A model generated the notes under the pieces. The model was not told the DNA's origin. It did not search any database and worked only from the letters and a program-made list of their open reading frames with translations. DNA of 64,000 nt from Streptomyces ruber (GTDB lineage: Bacteria > Actinomycetota > Actinomycetes > Streptomycetales > Streptomycetaceae): positions 1 to 64,000 of the forward strand of contig NZ_BMQK01000002.1 of NCBI RefSeq assembly GCF_014648075.1, written 5' to 3'. The translations under genes and the position numbers were made by a program. Shown in pieces: positions 46,552 to 55,264 of the stretch (position 1 is the first letter of the stretch; each line of letters starts with the position of its first letter).

Positions 46552-47091
46552 ATGGAGGCCGGCCCTCGCGACACCGCGCAAGGAGCGGGCGGTGACGTCG
46601 CGGCACCCGCGACCCCCGCGGCCCAGGAGCAGCGGACCCTCGAGGAGTACCGCCCGGACCCGGAGGCCGGTCCGCTGAGTCCCGACGGCCCCGAGGAGCA
46701 GCCGCCGGACGGAGTGACCGCCGACGGACCGGCGCCGGACGAGATGTCCGGACCGGAGGTCGAGGTGGAGCTGCGCCCGCAGCGGCGGATGCGGATCTGG
46801 CAGCTCGCGCCCATCGTGGGCCTGGGCGCGGTCGGTTCGCTGATGTTCGCCTTCCCGCTCGCCTTCGAGTTCGGCGACGGCGGCGCCGTGGTCGCCATGC
46901 TGGGCCTGCTGATCTGCGCCTGTGCGGCCGGCTGGGGGATGATGGCCGCCCGCCGGGTCGGCAGCACCTGGCCGGGACTGCCGCAGCGCGGATCGGGCCG
47001 GCGCCCGGACTGGCGCGTGGTGCTCGCGTACGCGGTGGTGGTCGCCGTCCTGGTCGGCCTGGCCGTGTGGCGCGTCGCCCGGCTGCGCTGA
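46552..47091 (+). CDS. Three-helix membrane protein, unknown function
   Basis: 179 residues from ATG 46552, GGGAGG 9 nt upstream; GTG 46546 is possible. The first 85 residues are Pro/Glu/Asp/Gly-rich and probably disordered in the cytosol. Three membrane helices follow (about 85-105, 112-135, 155-173) with a basic loop RRVGSTWPGLPQRGSGRR. No family recognised. It lies between miaA and dapF, a position I recall as conserved in Streptomyces. Confidence 0.75.
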   Translation: MEAGPRDTAQGAGGDVAAPATPAAQEQRTLEEYRPDPEAGPLSPDGPEEQPPDGVTADGPAPDEMSGPEVEVELRPQRRMRIWQLAPIVGLGAVGSLMFAFPLAFEFGDGGAVVAMLGLLICACAAGWGMMAARRVGSTWPGLPQRGSGRRPDWRVVLAYAVVVAVLVGLAVWRVARLR

Positions 47092-47143
47092 GGCCCGTCG
47101 CGCGACCGGCACCCGCGCCGCCGGGGCTGCCGTACCCACCCCG

Positions 47144-47149
47144 TACGAT
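47144..47149 (+). promoter_or_regulatory. -10 hexamer for probably leaderless dapF
   Basis: TACGAT stands 6 nt before the dapF ATG, leaving no room for an SD in the transcript. Confidence 0.5.
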
Positions 47150-47155
47150 CGAGGA

Positions 47156-48025
47156 ATGAGCACGCGGATCGCCTTCCTCAAGGGGCACGGCACCGAGAAC
47201 GACTTCGTGATCGTCCCGGACCCCGAGAACGCCATCGACCTGCCCCCGGCCGCCGTCGCCGCGCTGTGCGACCGCCGCGCGGGCATCGGCGGTGACGGTC
47301 TGCTGCACGTCGTGCGGTCCGCCGCGCACCCCGAGGCGCGGGCGATGGCGGCCGAGGCGGAGTGGTTCATGGACTACCGCAACGGCGACGGCTCGGTCGC
47401 CGAGATGTGCGGCAACGGCGTGCGGGTCTTCGCCCGGTACCTGCAGCACGCGGGCCACGCGGCCGAGGGCGACCTGACGATCGCCACGCGCGGGGGCGTG
47501 AAGACCGTGCACCTCGCCAAGGACGGCGACGTCACCGTCGGCATGGGCCGGGCCCGCCTTCCCGAGGGCGACGTCACGGTGGCCGTCGGCGAGCGCTCCT
47601 GGCCCGCGCGCAACGTGAACATGGGCAACCCGCACGCGGTCGCCTTCGTGGACGACCTCGGCCACGCCGGCACCCTGTACGAAGCCCCCTCCTTCAGCCC
47701 GGCCGCCGCCTACCCGGACGGGGTCAACGTGGAGTTCGTGGTGGACCGCGGCCCCGGGCACGTGGCGCTGCGCGTGCACGAGCGCGGGTCCGGCGAGACC
47801 CGCTCGTGCGGCACGGGCGCGTGCGCCGTGGCCGTGGCGGCGGCCCGCCGTGACGGCGCCGACCCGGCGGTGACGGGGCTGCCTGCGACGTACACCGTCG
47901 ACGTGCCCGGCGGCACCCTGGTGATCACCGAGCGCCCGGACGGCGAGATCGAGATGACCGGCCCCGCGGTGATCGTCGCCGAGGGGGAGATCGACGCCGA
48001 GTGGCTGGAAAGCGCGGTGCGCTGA
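47156..48025 (+). CDS. dapF: Diaminopimelate epimerase DapF
   Basis: 289 residues from ATG 47156. It converts LL- to meso-diaminopimelate. The catalytic pair is Cys85 (AEMCGNGVR) and Cys217 (TRSCGTGAC). GHGTENDFV and YRNGDGS are the substrate-binding segments. Streptomyces walls use LL-DAP, so the meso product mainly feeds lysine synthesis. TACGAT 6 nt upstream suggests a leaderless transcript. Confidence 0.96.
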   Translation: MSTRIAFLKGHGTENDFVIVPDPENAIDLPPAAVAALCDRRAGIGGDGLLHVVRSAAHPEARAMAAEAEWFMDYRNGDGSVAEMCGNGVRVFARYLQHAGHAAEGDLTIATRGGVKTVHLAKDGDVTVGMGRARLPEGDVTVAVGERSWPARNVNMGNPHAVAFVDDLGHAGTLYEAPSFSPAAAYPDGVNVEFVVDRGPGHVALRVHERGSGETRSCGTGACAVAVAAARRDGADPAVTGLPATYTVDVPGGTLVITERPDGEIEMTGPAVIVAEGEIDAEWLESAVR

Positions 48026-48063
48026 TGCGCTCCGCGGCTCGGCATAGCAGCGCACGGGGCGCC

Positions 48064-48128
48064 GCGGAACACGGAATCGCACGTGACGAGCGCGTGCGCG
48101 ATCGATTCCACGGTCCGCGGTGTTCCGC
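48064..48128 (+). terminator. Long nested inverted repeat after dapF
   Basis: GCGGAACAC (48064-48072) pairs with GTGTTCCGC (48120-48128), and GGAATCG (48073-48079) with CGATTCC (48103-48109). An inner GCACG/CGTGC adds to the stem. The arms are offset by an internal loop. Probably the dapF terminator; the 195 bp that follow lead to rshA. Confidence 0.6.
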
Positions 48129-48322
48129 ATGGCGCGAAACCGTAAACACCACCCGCCTCGCTCGAATGGGTGATCCGTTTCACGCTCGGCGAGAGGCGGT
48201 CAACCGGGCGTGGTGGGCTCGATAGCATCAAGCACCGGTCCGGACGGGGGAACGACGCCCACCCCTGAGCCGCCGTATGCCCAAGGGCACCCGTCCGCCG
48301 GTCCACGGAGCCGGAGGTGCCC

Positions 48323-50461
48323 ATGAGTGCGGAGGCCACGAACCCCCTCACGCCCGCCACTGTGACGACCGCGAGTCACCGCAGGAAGAACCGCCCGCGC
48401 ATCGATCTGCGCCGCCTCGGCCGGGCCGCCGTGCTCGGCCCGGCCGCCCGCGACCGGCTGCCGGACGCCATCGGCCATGTGGTCGAGGCCCACCGCGCCC
48501 ACCACCCCGACGCCGATCCCGACATCCTGCGCCGCGCCTATCTGCTCGCCGAGTCCTCGCACCGCGGCCAGATGCGCAAGAGCGGCGAGCCGTACATCAC
48601 GCACCCGCTCGCCGTGACGCTGATCCTCGCGGAACTCGGCGCCGAGACCACGACCCTGACGGCCTCGCTGCTGCACGACACGGTCGAGGACACCGAGGTG
48701 ACGCTCGAGCAGGTCGGTGCCGAGTTCGGCGAGGAGGTCCGCTACCTCGTCGACGGCGTCACGAAGCTGGAGAAGGTCGACTACGGGGCCGCCGCCGAAC
48801 CCGAGACCTTCCGCAAGATGCTCGTCGCCACCGGCAACGACGTCCGCGTGATGTCGATCAAACTCGCCGACCGGCTGCACAACATGCGCACGCTGAGCGT
48901 GATGCGCCGCGAGAAACAGGAGCGCATCGCCAAGGTCACCCGCGACGTGCTGATCCCCCTCGCCGAACGGCTCGGCGTCCAGGTCCTCAAGACCGAGCTC
49001 GAGGACCTGGTCTTCGCGATCCTGCACCCCGAGGAGTACGAGCGCACCAGGGAACTGATCGCCGGCAACGCGGACCGGGCGGCGCGCGACGGCGACACCC
49101 TGTCCGAGACCGCCGACGAGGTGCGCGGGGTGCTGCGGGAGGCCGGCATCCAGGCCGAGGTCGTCATCAGGCCCCGGCACCACGTCTCCGTGCACCGCGT
49201 CGCCCGCAAGCGCGGGCAGCTGCGCGGCGCCGACTTCGGACGGATCCTGGTGCTCGTGGGGGAGGACGCCGACTGTTACGCGGTCCTCGGTGAGCTGCAC
49301 ACCTGTCTCACCCCGGTCGTCTCCGAGTTCAAGGACTTCATCGCCGTACCCAAGTTCAACCTGTACCAGTCGCTGCACACCGCCGTCGCGCGCCCGGACG
49401 GGCAGGTGGCCGAGGTCCTCATCCGTACGCACCAGATGCACCGGGTCGCCGAGGCCGGCGTCGTCGCGCTCGGCAATCCCTACGCGCCGGGGGCCGACGA
49501 CCCGTCCGACGGCGAGCGCGCCGACCCCACCCGCCCCGGCTGGCTCTCCCGCCTCCTCGACTGGCAGGAATCGGCGCAGGACACCGACATGTTCTGGTCC
49601 ACCCTGCGCGAGGACCTCGCCCAGGACCGCGAGATCACCGTGTTCCGCCCCGACGGGGGCGCACTGGGGCTGCCCGAGGGCGCGAGCTGCGTGGACGCCG
49701 CGTACGCCCTGTACGGGGAGGACGCGCACGCCTGTATCGGCGCCCGGGTCAACGGCCGGCTGGCGACGCTCAGCACGGTCCTGAAGGACGGCGACACGGT
49801 GCAGCTCCTGATGGGCCAGGACGTGGCCTCGGAGCCCTCCCGGGAATGGCTGGAGCACGCGCACACACCCGGCGCGCGCATCGCCATCCAGCGCTGGCTG
49901 GCCACCCATCCCTCGGACCCCGGCACCGGCACCGCCGCCGAGGACCCCGCCCCGCGCCCCGGCGGCGGTGGCGCCCGGCACGTGCCGGACGCGCCCGCCC
50001 CGCGCCCGGCCTCCGAGAGCGTCGTCGTCGACCGGCCGGGCACCGGCGCCCGCCTCGCGCGCTGTTGCACACCGGTACCGCCCGACGAGATCACCGGCTT
50101 CCTCGTGCGCGGGGGCGTGGTCACGGTCCACCGCGTGGAGTGCGCCGGTGCGGCGCGCATGCGGTCCGCGGAGCGCGCGGAAGTCGGCGTGCGCTGGGGC
50201 GACACCGGGGAGTGCCGTGTCACGCTGGTCGCCGAATCCTTCCAGCGGCCGCACCTCCTCGCCGACCTGACCGAGGCCATCGCGCTGGAGGGCGTGGCGA
50301 TCGTCTCGGCCACCGTCGAGCCCCCCACCCAGCAGCGCGTCCGCCACACCTACACGCTGCAGCTCCCGGACGCCGCGCACCTGCCCGCCCTGATGCGCGC
50401 GATGCGCGATGTCGCGGGCGTCTACGACGTCGGCCGCGCCCAGCACCCGGCCGCGCAGTAG
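48323..50461 (+). CDS. rshA: RelA/SpoT homologue RshA
   Basis: 712 residues from ATG 48323 with GGAGGTG at ideal spacing. An HD hydrolase domain (about 60-215) keeps SSHRGQM, THPLAV and LLHDTVEDTEV, so ppGpp breakdown is likely. The synthetase domain (about 270-380) keeps FKDFIAVPKFNLYQSLHT and EVLIRTHQMH, but the segment usually reading like PKHYYSIYQKM is RPRHHVSVHRVA and the following YDLVGVRI-type motif is GADFGRIL, so synthesis may be weak. TGS (about 440-500) and ACT (about 620-705) regulatory domains follow. S. coelicolor has this second Rsh beside RelA. Confidence 0.92.
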   Translation: MSAEATNPLTPATVTTASHRRKNRPRIDLRRLGRAAVLGPAARDRLPDAIGHVVEAHRAHHPDADPDILRRAYLLAESSHRGQMRKSGEPYITHPLAVTLILAELGAETTTLTASLLHDTVEDTEVTLEQVGAEFGEEVRYLVDGVTKLEKVDYGAAAEPETFRKMLVATGNDVRVMSIKLADRLHNMRTLSVMRREKQERIAKVTRDVLIPLAERLGVQVLKTELEDLVFAILHPEEYERTRELIAGNADRAARDGDTLSETADEVRGVLREAGIQAEVVIRPRHHVSVHRVARKRGQLRGADFGRILVLVGEDADCYAVLGELHTCLTPVVSEFKDFIAVPKFNLYQSLHTAVARPDGQVAEVLIRTHQMHRVAEAGVVALGNPYAPGADDPSDGERADPTRPGWLSRLLDWQESAQDTDMFWSTLREDLAQDREITVFRPDGGALGLPEGASCVDAAYALYGEDAHACIGARVNGRLATLSTVLKDGDTVQLLMGQDVASEPSREWLEHAHTPGARIAIQRWLATHPSDPGTGTAAEDPAPRPGGGGARHVPDAPAPRPASESVVVDRPGTGARLARCCTPVPPDEITGFLVRGGVVTVHRVECAGAARMRSAERAEVGVRWGDTGECRVTLVAESFQRPHLLADLTEAIALEGVAIVSATVEPPTQQRVRHTYTLQLPDAAHLPALMRAMRDVAGVYDVGRAQHPAAQ

Positions 50462-50634
50462 CACCCGGTCGCGGGCGGTCGCAGAGACCTTTCAGCAACG
50501 GCCGGCCGCACGGCACGCGCGCGGGACACAGGTCCGGGGCGTTCGCGCCGGGAGGAGTCGTCGGGTGCCCCCGTTCGAGTGGGCTCGGCGCGCGTCGTCG
50601 TCGCGGAGCGCCGGCGCGCTGATAGCCGTGGTCC

Positions 50635-52203
50635 ATGCTGCTCACACCCCGCTCCAGGACCCGTGGCGCCCAAGGGGCCCGGCCCGTCTCCCGGCCCCGT
50701 CGCGCCAGGGCGGCCCTGCTCGCCTCCGCCGTCTCCGTCTGTCTGCTCGCCGCGAGCGCGCCACCGCCGGCCGAACCCCTCGGCGTCGGCGACCGGCTCT
50801 TTCCCGACCTCGGCAACCCGGGGTACGACGTCACGTCGTACGACCTCGCCTTCACCTACTCCGGCGACAACAGGAAGCCGCTCTCCGCCGTCACCACCGT
50901 CGTGGCGCGGACGACGTCCCGGCTGGAGCGCGTCAACCTCGACTTCGCCCACGGCGAGGTCGAGTCCGTCCGGGTCGACGACGCGCCCGCCACCTTCGCC
51001 AGTGCGCGAGAGGACCTGGTCGTCACCCCCGAGGAACCGCTCGACGAGGGCAGCACGGTGCGCATCACCGTGCGGCACACCAGCGACCCCGTGTCCGCGG
51101 GCCGGGAGGGCGGCTGGCTGCGCACCCGGGACGGCCTCGTCATGGCGGGCCAGGCCGACGCCGCCCACAGGGTGTTCCCCTGCAACGACCACCCCTCCGA
51201 CAAGGCGATGTTCACCTTCCGGATCACCGCGCCCGCCGGGTACAGAGCCGTGGCCAACGGTCTGCCCGCCGGTGAGGGCCACACCACCAGGTCGACGACC
51301 TGGACGTACCGCACCGAGCACCCCATGGCCACCGAGCTCGCCCAGATCGCGATCGGCCGCTCCGCGGTGCTCCACCGGTCCGGACCGCACGGCCTGCCCG
51401 TCCGCGACGTGGTCCCCCGCAAGGACCGCGGCACACTGGAACGGTGGCTCGGCAAGACCCCCGGCCACATCGCCTGGATGGAGGGCAAGGTCGGCCGGTA
51501 CCCCTTCGAGACGTACGGCCTGCTGGTCGCCGACGCGAAGACGGGCTTCGAACTGGAGACGCAGACGCTCTCCCTGTTCGAGCGGCAGCTCTTCACCCGG
51601 CGCGAGTTCCCGGAGTGGTACGTCGACTCGGTGATGGTCCACGAACTGGCACACCAGTGGTTCGGCAACAGCGTCAGCCCGCGCACCTGGTCCGACCTGT
51701 GGATCAGCGAGGGCCACGCCACCTGGTACGAGGCGCTGTACACGGAGGAGAAGGGCGGCAGGACCCTGGAGGAGCGCATGAGGCTGGCCTACGCCGCGTC
51801 CGACGGCTGGCGCGCCGCCGGAGGACCACCGGCGGCTCCCAAGGCGGCGGAGCCCGGCCGGAAGAGCGCCATCTTCCGGCCCAACGTCTACGACGGCGCC
51901 GCGCTCGCCCTGTACGCCCTCCGGCAGGAGATCGGCCGTTCCGCCTTCGAACGGCTGCAACGCGCCTGGGTGTCGCTGCACCGCGACGGGACGGCCGGCA
52001 CGGACGACTTCCGGGAACTGGCCTCCGCCATGGCGGGACGCGACCTCGACGGCTTCTTCCGCGCCTGGCTGTACGGGGAGCGGACGCCCCCGATGCCGGG
52101 CCACCCGGACTGGAAGCCCGCTCCGCAGACGAAGCCCGCACCGGAGGGCGGGCCCGAGCCGGAGACGAGGCCCGCGGCGCCGGGACGGTCCGGAGCGGAA
52201 TAA
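50635..52203 (+). CDS. Secreted M1-family metallopeptidase
   Basis: 522 residues from ATG 50635. A signal peptide (basic start, hydrophobic 26-43, AAS-AP) implies export. Zinc motif HELAHQW (H336, E337, H340) and distal E359 (LWISEG) give HEx2H-x18-E. The exopeptidase motif GAMEN, normal in M1 aminopeptidases, is replaced by a segment reading ELETQTLSLF, as in several actinobacterial secreted M1 members. The C-terminus is Pro/Glu-rich. It should trim peptides outside the cell. Confidence 0.9.
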   Translation: MLLTPRSRTRGAQGARPVSRPRRARAALLASAVSVCLLAASAPPPAEPLGVGDRLFPDLGNPGYDVTSYDLAFTYSGDNRKPLSAVTTVVARTTSRLERVNLDFAHGEVESVRVDDAPATFASAREDLVVTPEEPLDEGSTVRITVRHTSDPVSAGREGGWLRTRDGLVMAGQADAAHRVFPCNDHPSDKAMFTFRITAPAGYRAVANGLPAGEGHTTRSTTWTYRTEHPMATELAQIAIGRSAVLHRSGPHGLPVRDVVPRKDRGTLERWLGKTPGHIAWMEGKVGRYPFETYGLLVADAKTGFELETQTLSLFERQLFTRREFPEWYVDSVMVHELAHQWFGNSVSPRTWSDLWISEGHATWYEALYTEEKGGRTLEERMRLAYAASDGWRAAGGPPAAPKAAEPGRKSAIFRPNVYDGAALALYALRQEIGRSAFERLQRAWVSLHRDGTAGTDDFRELASAMAGRDLDGFFRAWLYGERTPPMPGHPDWKPAPQTKPAPEGGPEPETRPAAPGRSGAE

Positions 52204-52376
52204 CACGGTGCCGATACGGGCCGTGCCGTGCGACCATCTTCCGGTCGGCGTCGCGGCCCGGCCCCTCGGGGCGGCGGTACCGGGAATCTCCCGGGGTACC
52301 CGGACGTTGTCATGAGTGACGGAGCACAGCCGTCGCCGTTCGAGCAGTCATCGACTCCCATCGACGTAAGGATCCA

Positions 52377-53873
52377 ATGACCTCCTCTTCTTCCCCTTCC
52401 CAGGCCGCACAGAGTGTCATCGAGCAGAACTATTCCGACGGTCTCCGGGCCGATGCCCTGATGGAAGAGGACGTCGCCTGGAGCTACGAGATCGACGGAG
52501 AGCGGGACGGCGACCAGTTCGACCGCTCCGAGCGCGCGGCGCTGCGCCGCGTGGCCGGCCTCTCCACCGAGCTCGAGGACGTCACCGAGGTCGAGTACCG
52601 CCAGCTCCGCCTGGAGCGCGTCGTCCTCGTGGGTGTCTGGACCTCGGGAACCGCTCAGGACGCCGAGAACTCGCTGGCCGAGCTGGCCGCCCTCGCGGAG
52701 ACCGCGGGCGCGCTCGTGCTCGACGGCGTGATCCAGCGCCGCGACAAGCCGGACGCGGCGACCTACATCGGCTCCGGCAAGGCGGGCGAGCTGCGGGACA
52801 TCGTGCTGGAGTCCGGCGCGGACACCGTCATCTGCGACGGTGAGCTCAGCCCCGGCCAGCTCATCCACCTCGAGGATGTCGTCAAGGTCAAGGTCATCGA
52901 CCGTACGGCCCTGATCCTCGACATCTTCGCCCAGCACGCCAAGTCCCGCGAGGGCAAGGCGCAGGTGGCGCTCGCGCAGATGCAGTACATGCTGCCGAGG
53001 CTGCGCGGCTGGGGCCAGTCGCTGTCCCGGCAGATGGGCGGCGGCAAGGGCGGCGGCCTCGCCACCCGCGGTCCCGGTGAGACCAAGATCGAGACGGACC
53101 GGCGGCGGATCCGCGAGAAGATGGCGAAGATGCGCCGGGAGATCGCGGAGATGAAGACCGGCCGCGAGATCAAGCGCCAGGAGCGCCGGCGCAACAAGGT
53201 GCCCTCGGTCGCCATTGCGGGCTACACCAACGCCGGCAAGTCCTCGCTGCTCAACCGCCTCACGGGCGCGGGTGTGCTGGTGGAGAACGCCTTGTTCGCG
53301 ACCCTCGACCCGACCGTGCGCCGGGCCGAGACCCCGAGCGGGCGGCTGTACACGCTGGCGGACACCGTCGGGTTCGTCCGCCACCTGCCGCACCACCTCG
53401 TCGAGGCGTTCCGCTCCACGATGGAGGAGGTCGGCGACTCCGACCTGATCCTGCACGTGGTGGACGGTTCGCACCCGAACCCGGAGGAGCAGCTGGCCGC
53501 CGTGCGCGAGGTGATCCGGGATGTCGGCGCCACCGGCGTGCCCGAGATCGTCGTGATCAACAAGGCGGACGCGGCCGACCCGCTGTCGCTCCAGCGGCTG
53601 CTGCGGATCGAGAAGCGCGCCATCGCCGTCTCGGCCCGTACCGGCCAGGGCGTCGACGAACTGCTCGCACTGATCGACAACGAGCTGCCGCGGCCGTCGG
53701 TCGAGCTCGAGGTGCTGGTGCCGTACACGCTGGGCAGGCTGGTCGCCCGCGCCCACACCGAGGGCGAGGTGATCTCCGAGGAGCACACCGCGGAGGGCAC
53801 GCTGCTCAAGGTGCGGGTCCACGAGGAACTGGCCGCGGACCTGGCGCCGTACGTACCGGCACCCGCGGTCTGA
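52377..53873 (+). CDS. hflX: GTPase HflX
   Basis: 498 residues from ATG 52377 with AAGGA 5-6 nt upstream. Ribosome-associated GTPase that splits stalled ribosomes. N-terminal nucleotide-binding domain (about 75-175, GSGKAGELRD), a coiled helical linker with GGGKGGGLATRGPGETKIETD, and the G domain: G1 GYTNAGKSS (281-289), G3 DTVGF, G4 NKAD, G5 SA. A 60-residue acidic N-terminal extension is typical of actinobacteria. Confidence 0.96.
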   Translation: MTSSSSPSQAAQSVIEQNYSDGLRADALMEEDVAWSYEIDGERDGDQFDRSERAALRRVAGLSTELEDVTEVEYRQLRLERVVLVGVWTSGTAQDAENSLAELAALAETAGALVLDGVIQRRDKPDAATYIGSGKAGELRDIVLESGADTVICDGELSPGQLIHLEDVVKVKVIDRTALILDIFAQHAKSREGKAQVALAQMQYMLPRLRGWGQSLSRQMGGGKGGGLATRGPGETKIETDRRRIREKMAKMRREIAEMKTGREIKRQERRRNKVPSVAIAGYTNAGKSSLLNRLTGAGVLVENALFATLDPTVRRAETPSGRLYTLADTVGFVRHLPHHLVEAFRSTMEEVGDSDLILHVVDGSHPNPEEQLAAVREVIRDVGATGVPEIVVINKADAADPLSLQRLLRIEKRAIAVSARTGQGVDELLALIDNELPRPSVELEVLVPYTLGRLVARAHTEGEVISEEHTAEGTLLKVRVHEELAADLAPYVPAPAV

Positions 53874-53923
53874 TCCACCGCACGCGCCCCGGCCGTCAGC
53901 GGACCGGCCGCACGCACCACGGA

Positions 53924-53965
53924 CGGAGGCCCGCCCCCCCGCGAACGTGTGGGGGCGGGCCTCCG
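53924..53965. terminator. Bidirectional terminator after hflX
   Basis: A 15-bp perfect GC stem (53924-53938 with 53951-53965) and a 12-nt loop, between the convergent stops at 53873 and 54010. Confidence 0.82.
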
Positions 53966-54009
53966 CACAGGCGCAGACCGGCATCGCGCGGTGTGCGTCC
54001 GGCCGACGG

Positions 54010-55152
54010 CTACCGGCCGCCGTACCGGGCGCCCATCGTGTCGTACACGCGCTTGGCGTCCCCGCCCAGTCGCGGTCCGGCGAGCCAGGCGCCGTCGACC
54101 GGGCCGATCGACGTGTTCGACACCAGTTCGAGCCGGTCGCCGACGCGCCGGAACCAGCCGCCGCCGGACGCGCCACCGGTCAGGGGGCAGCCGACGCGGT
54201 ACATCGTCGGCAGCTCCGGGCCCAGCGACAGACGGCGGGGCCGGTCGACGCAACGGAACATCGTGAGGCCGTCGTACGGGGGTGCGGCCGGGTAACCCCA
54301 CACGCTCACGGGGCCGACCTCGGACACGGGCGGCGCGGAGAAGTCCACGGGCAGGGCCGTGCCGACCGTCTCCTCCAGCGACCTGCCGCCCGACTCCGGG
54401 CGTACGCGCAGGACCGCGTAGTCGTACGCGGCACCGGCGCCCCCGGTCTCTGAGCCGTTCCTGATCCACTGCTCGGAGGTGGCGGCCCGGTCCGCCCACC
54501 ACAGGCCGTACGGGGCGACCTCCCGCTCGGTGGCGTCCGCCAGCCCGGCCTCGGACCTGCCCAGGTCGTTGAAGGCCGGGACGAAGGCGATGTTGCGGTA
54601 CCAGCCGCCCGACCTGCCCGCGTGCACGCAGTGGCCCGCCGTCCACACCAGGTTGGACTTTCCCGGGTGGTACACGTCCCGCACGACCGTGCCCGAGCAG
54701 ACCAGGGAGCCCCCGGGGGAGTCGAAGAAGAGCTTGCCCATGGGAGCGGCGTACTCGCGATACGGGGTGCGTTCGGGCACGGCTTCGGCCAAGGGCGGCG
54801 GGGGATCGCTGAGCTGCCGGTGGGCGAGGGCGTCCCGAGCCGGGACGGTCTTCCCGGCCGCGTCGGCGGACCGCATCCGGTCGGGCTGCCACAGCCCCGC
54901 GATCACCGGGTTGACGAAGTCCTCGGCCGCACCGGACCACCGGTCCCAGTCCCGCCACCCGCCGTCCCGCCAGTGGTCGACGTCGATGCCCAACCGGCTG
55001 AGCCGGTCGGCGAGGCTGTCGCCGGTGCGGCCCGGCGGCCGGGAGACGCCGCCCGCGCCGCCGTGACCCGGCTCGCAGGCCGTCGCGGTCAACGCCAGCG
55101 CCACGGCGACTCCCGCCGCGGCGAGTACACGGTGCCGAAGTGCGGAGAACAT
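54010..55152 (-). CDS. V8/trypsin-like serine peptidase, lipoprotein
   Basis: 380 residues from ATG 55152. Signal peptide ending in a lipobox-like LTATAC, so it is probably membrane-anchored outside. A motif VDHWRDGGWRDWDRW and EDFVNPVIAGLWQPDRMR precede the catalytic domain. The triad is visible as WTAGHCVH, YDYAVLRV and GGASGGGW. Cysteines near CSGTV and GHCVH can form the usual disulfide. It is a tandem paralogue of the next gene; the two share most motifs. Confidence 0.88.
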   Translation of the reverse strand: MFSALRHRVLAAAGVAVALALTATACEPGHGGAGGVSRPPGRTGDSLADRLSRLGIDVDHWRDGGWRDWDRWSGAAEDFVNPVIAGLWQPDRMRSADAAGKTVPARDALAHRQLSDPPPPLAEAVPERTPYREYAAPMGKLFFDSPGGSLVCSGTVVRDVYHPGKSNLVWTAGHCVHAGRSGGWYRNIAFVPAFNDLGRSEAGLADATEREVAPYGLWWADRAATSEQWIRNGSETGGAGAAYDYAVLRVRPESGGRSLEETVGTALPVDFSAPPVSEVGPVSVWGYPAAPPYDGLTMFRCVDRPRRLSLGPELPTMYRVGCPLTGGASGGGWFRRVGDRLELVSNTSIGPVDGAWLAGPRLGGDAKRVYDTMGARYGGR

Positions 55153-55264
55153 GGTGCGCCCCCCGGTGGACTGCTGTCTGGCGCGCCTCATCGCGTGCGG
55201 CGCGCGGGAGCGGACAACGGGTGGGCGGAAGCGTATCCGGGCGCCCGGCCCGCCCGCGCGCACA

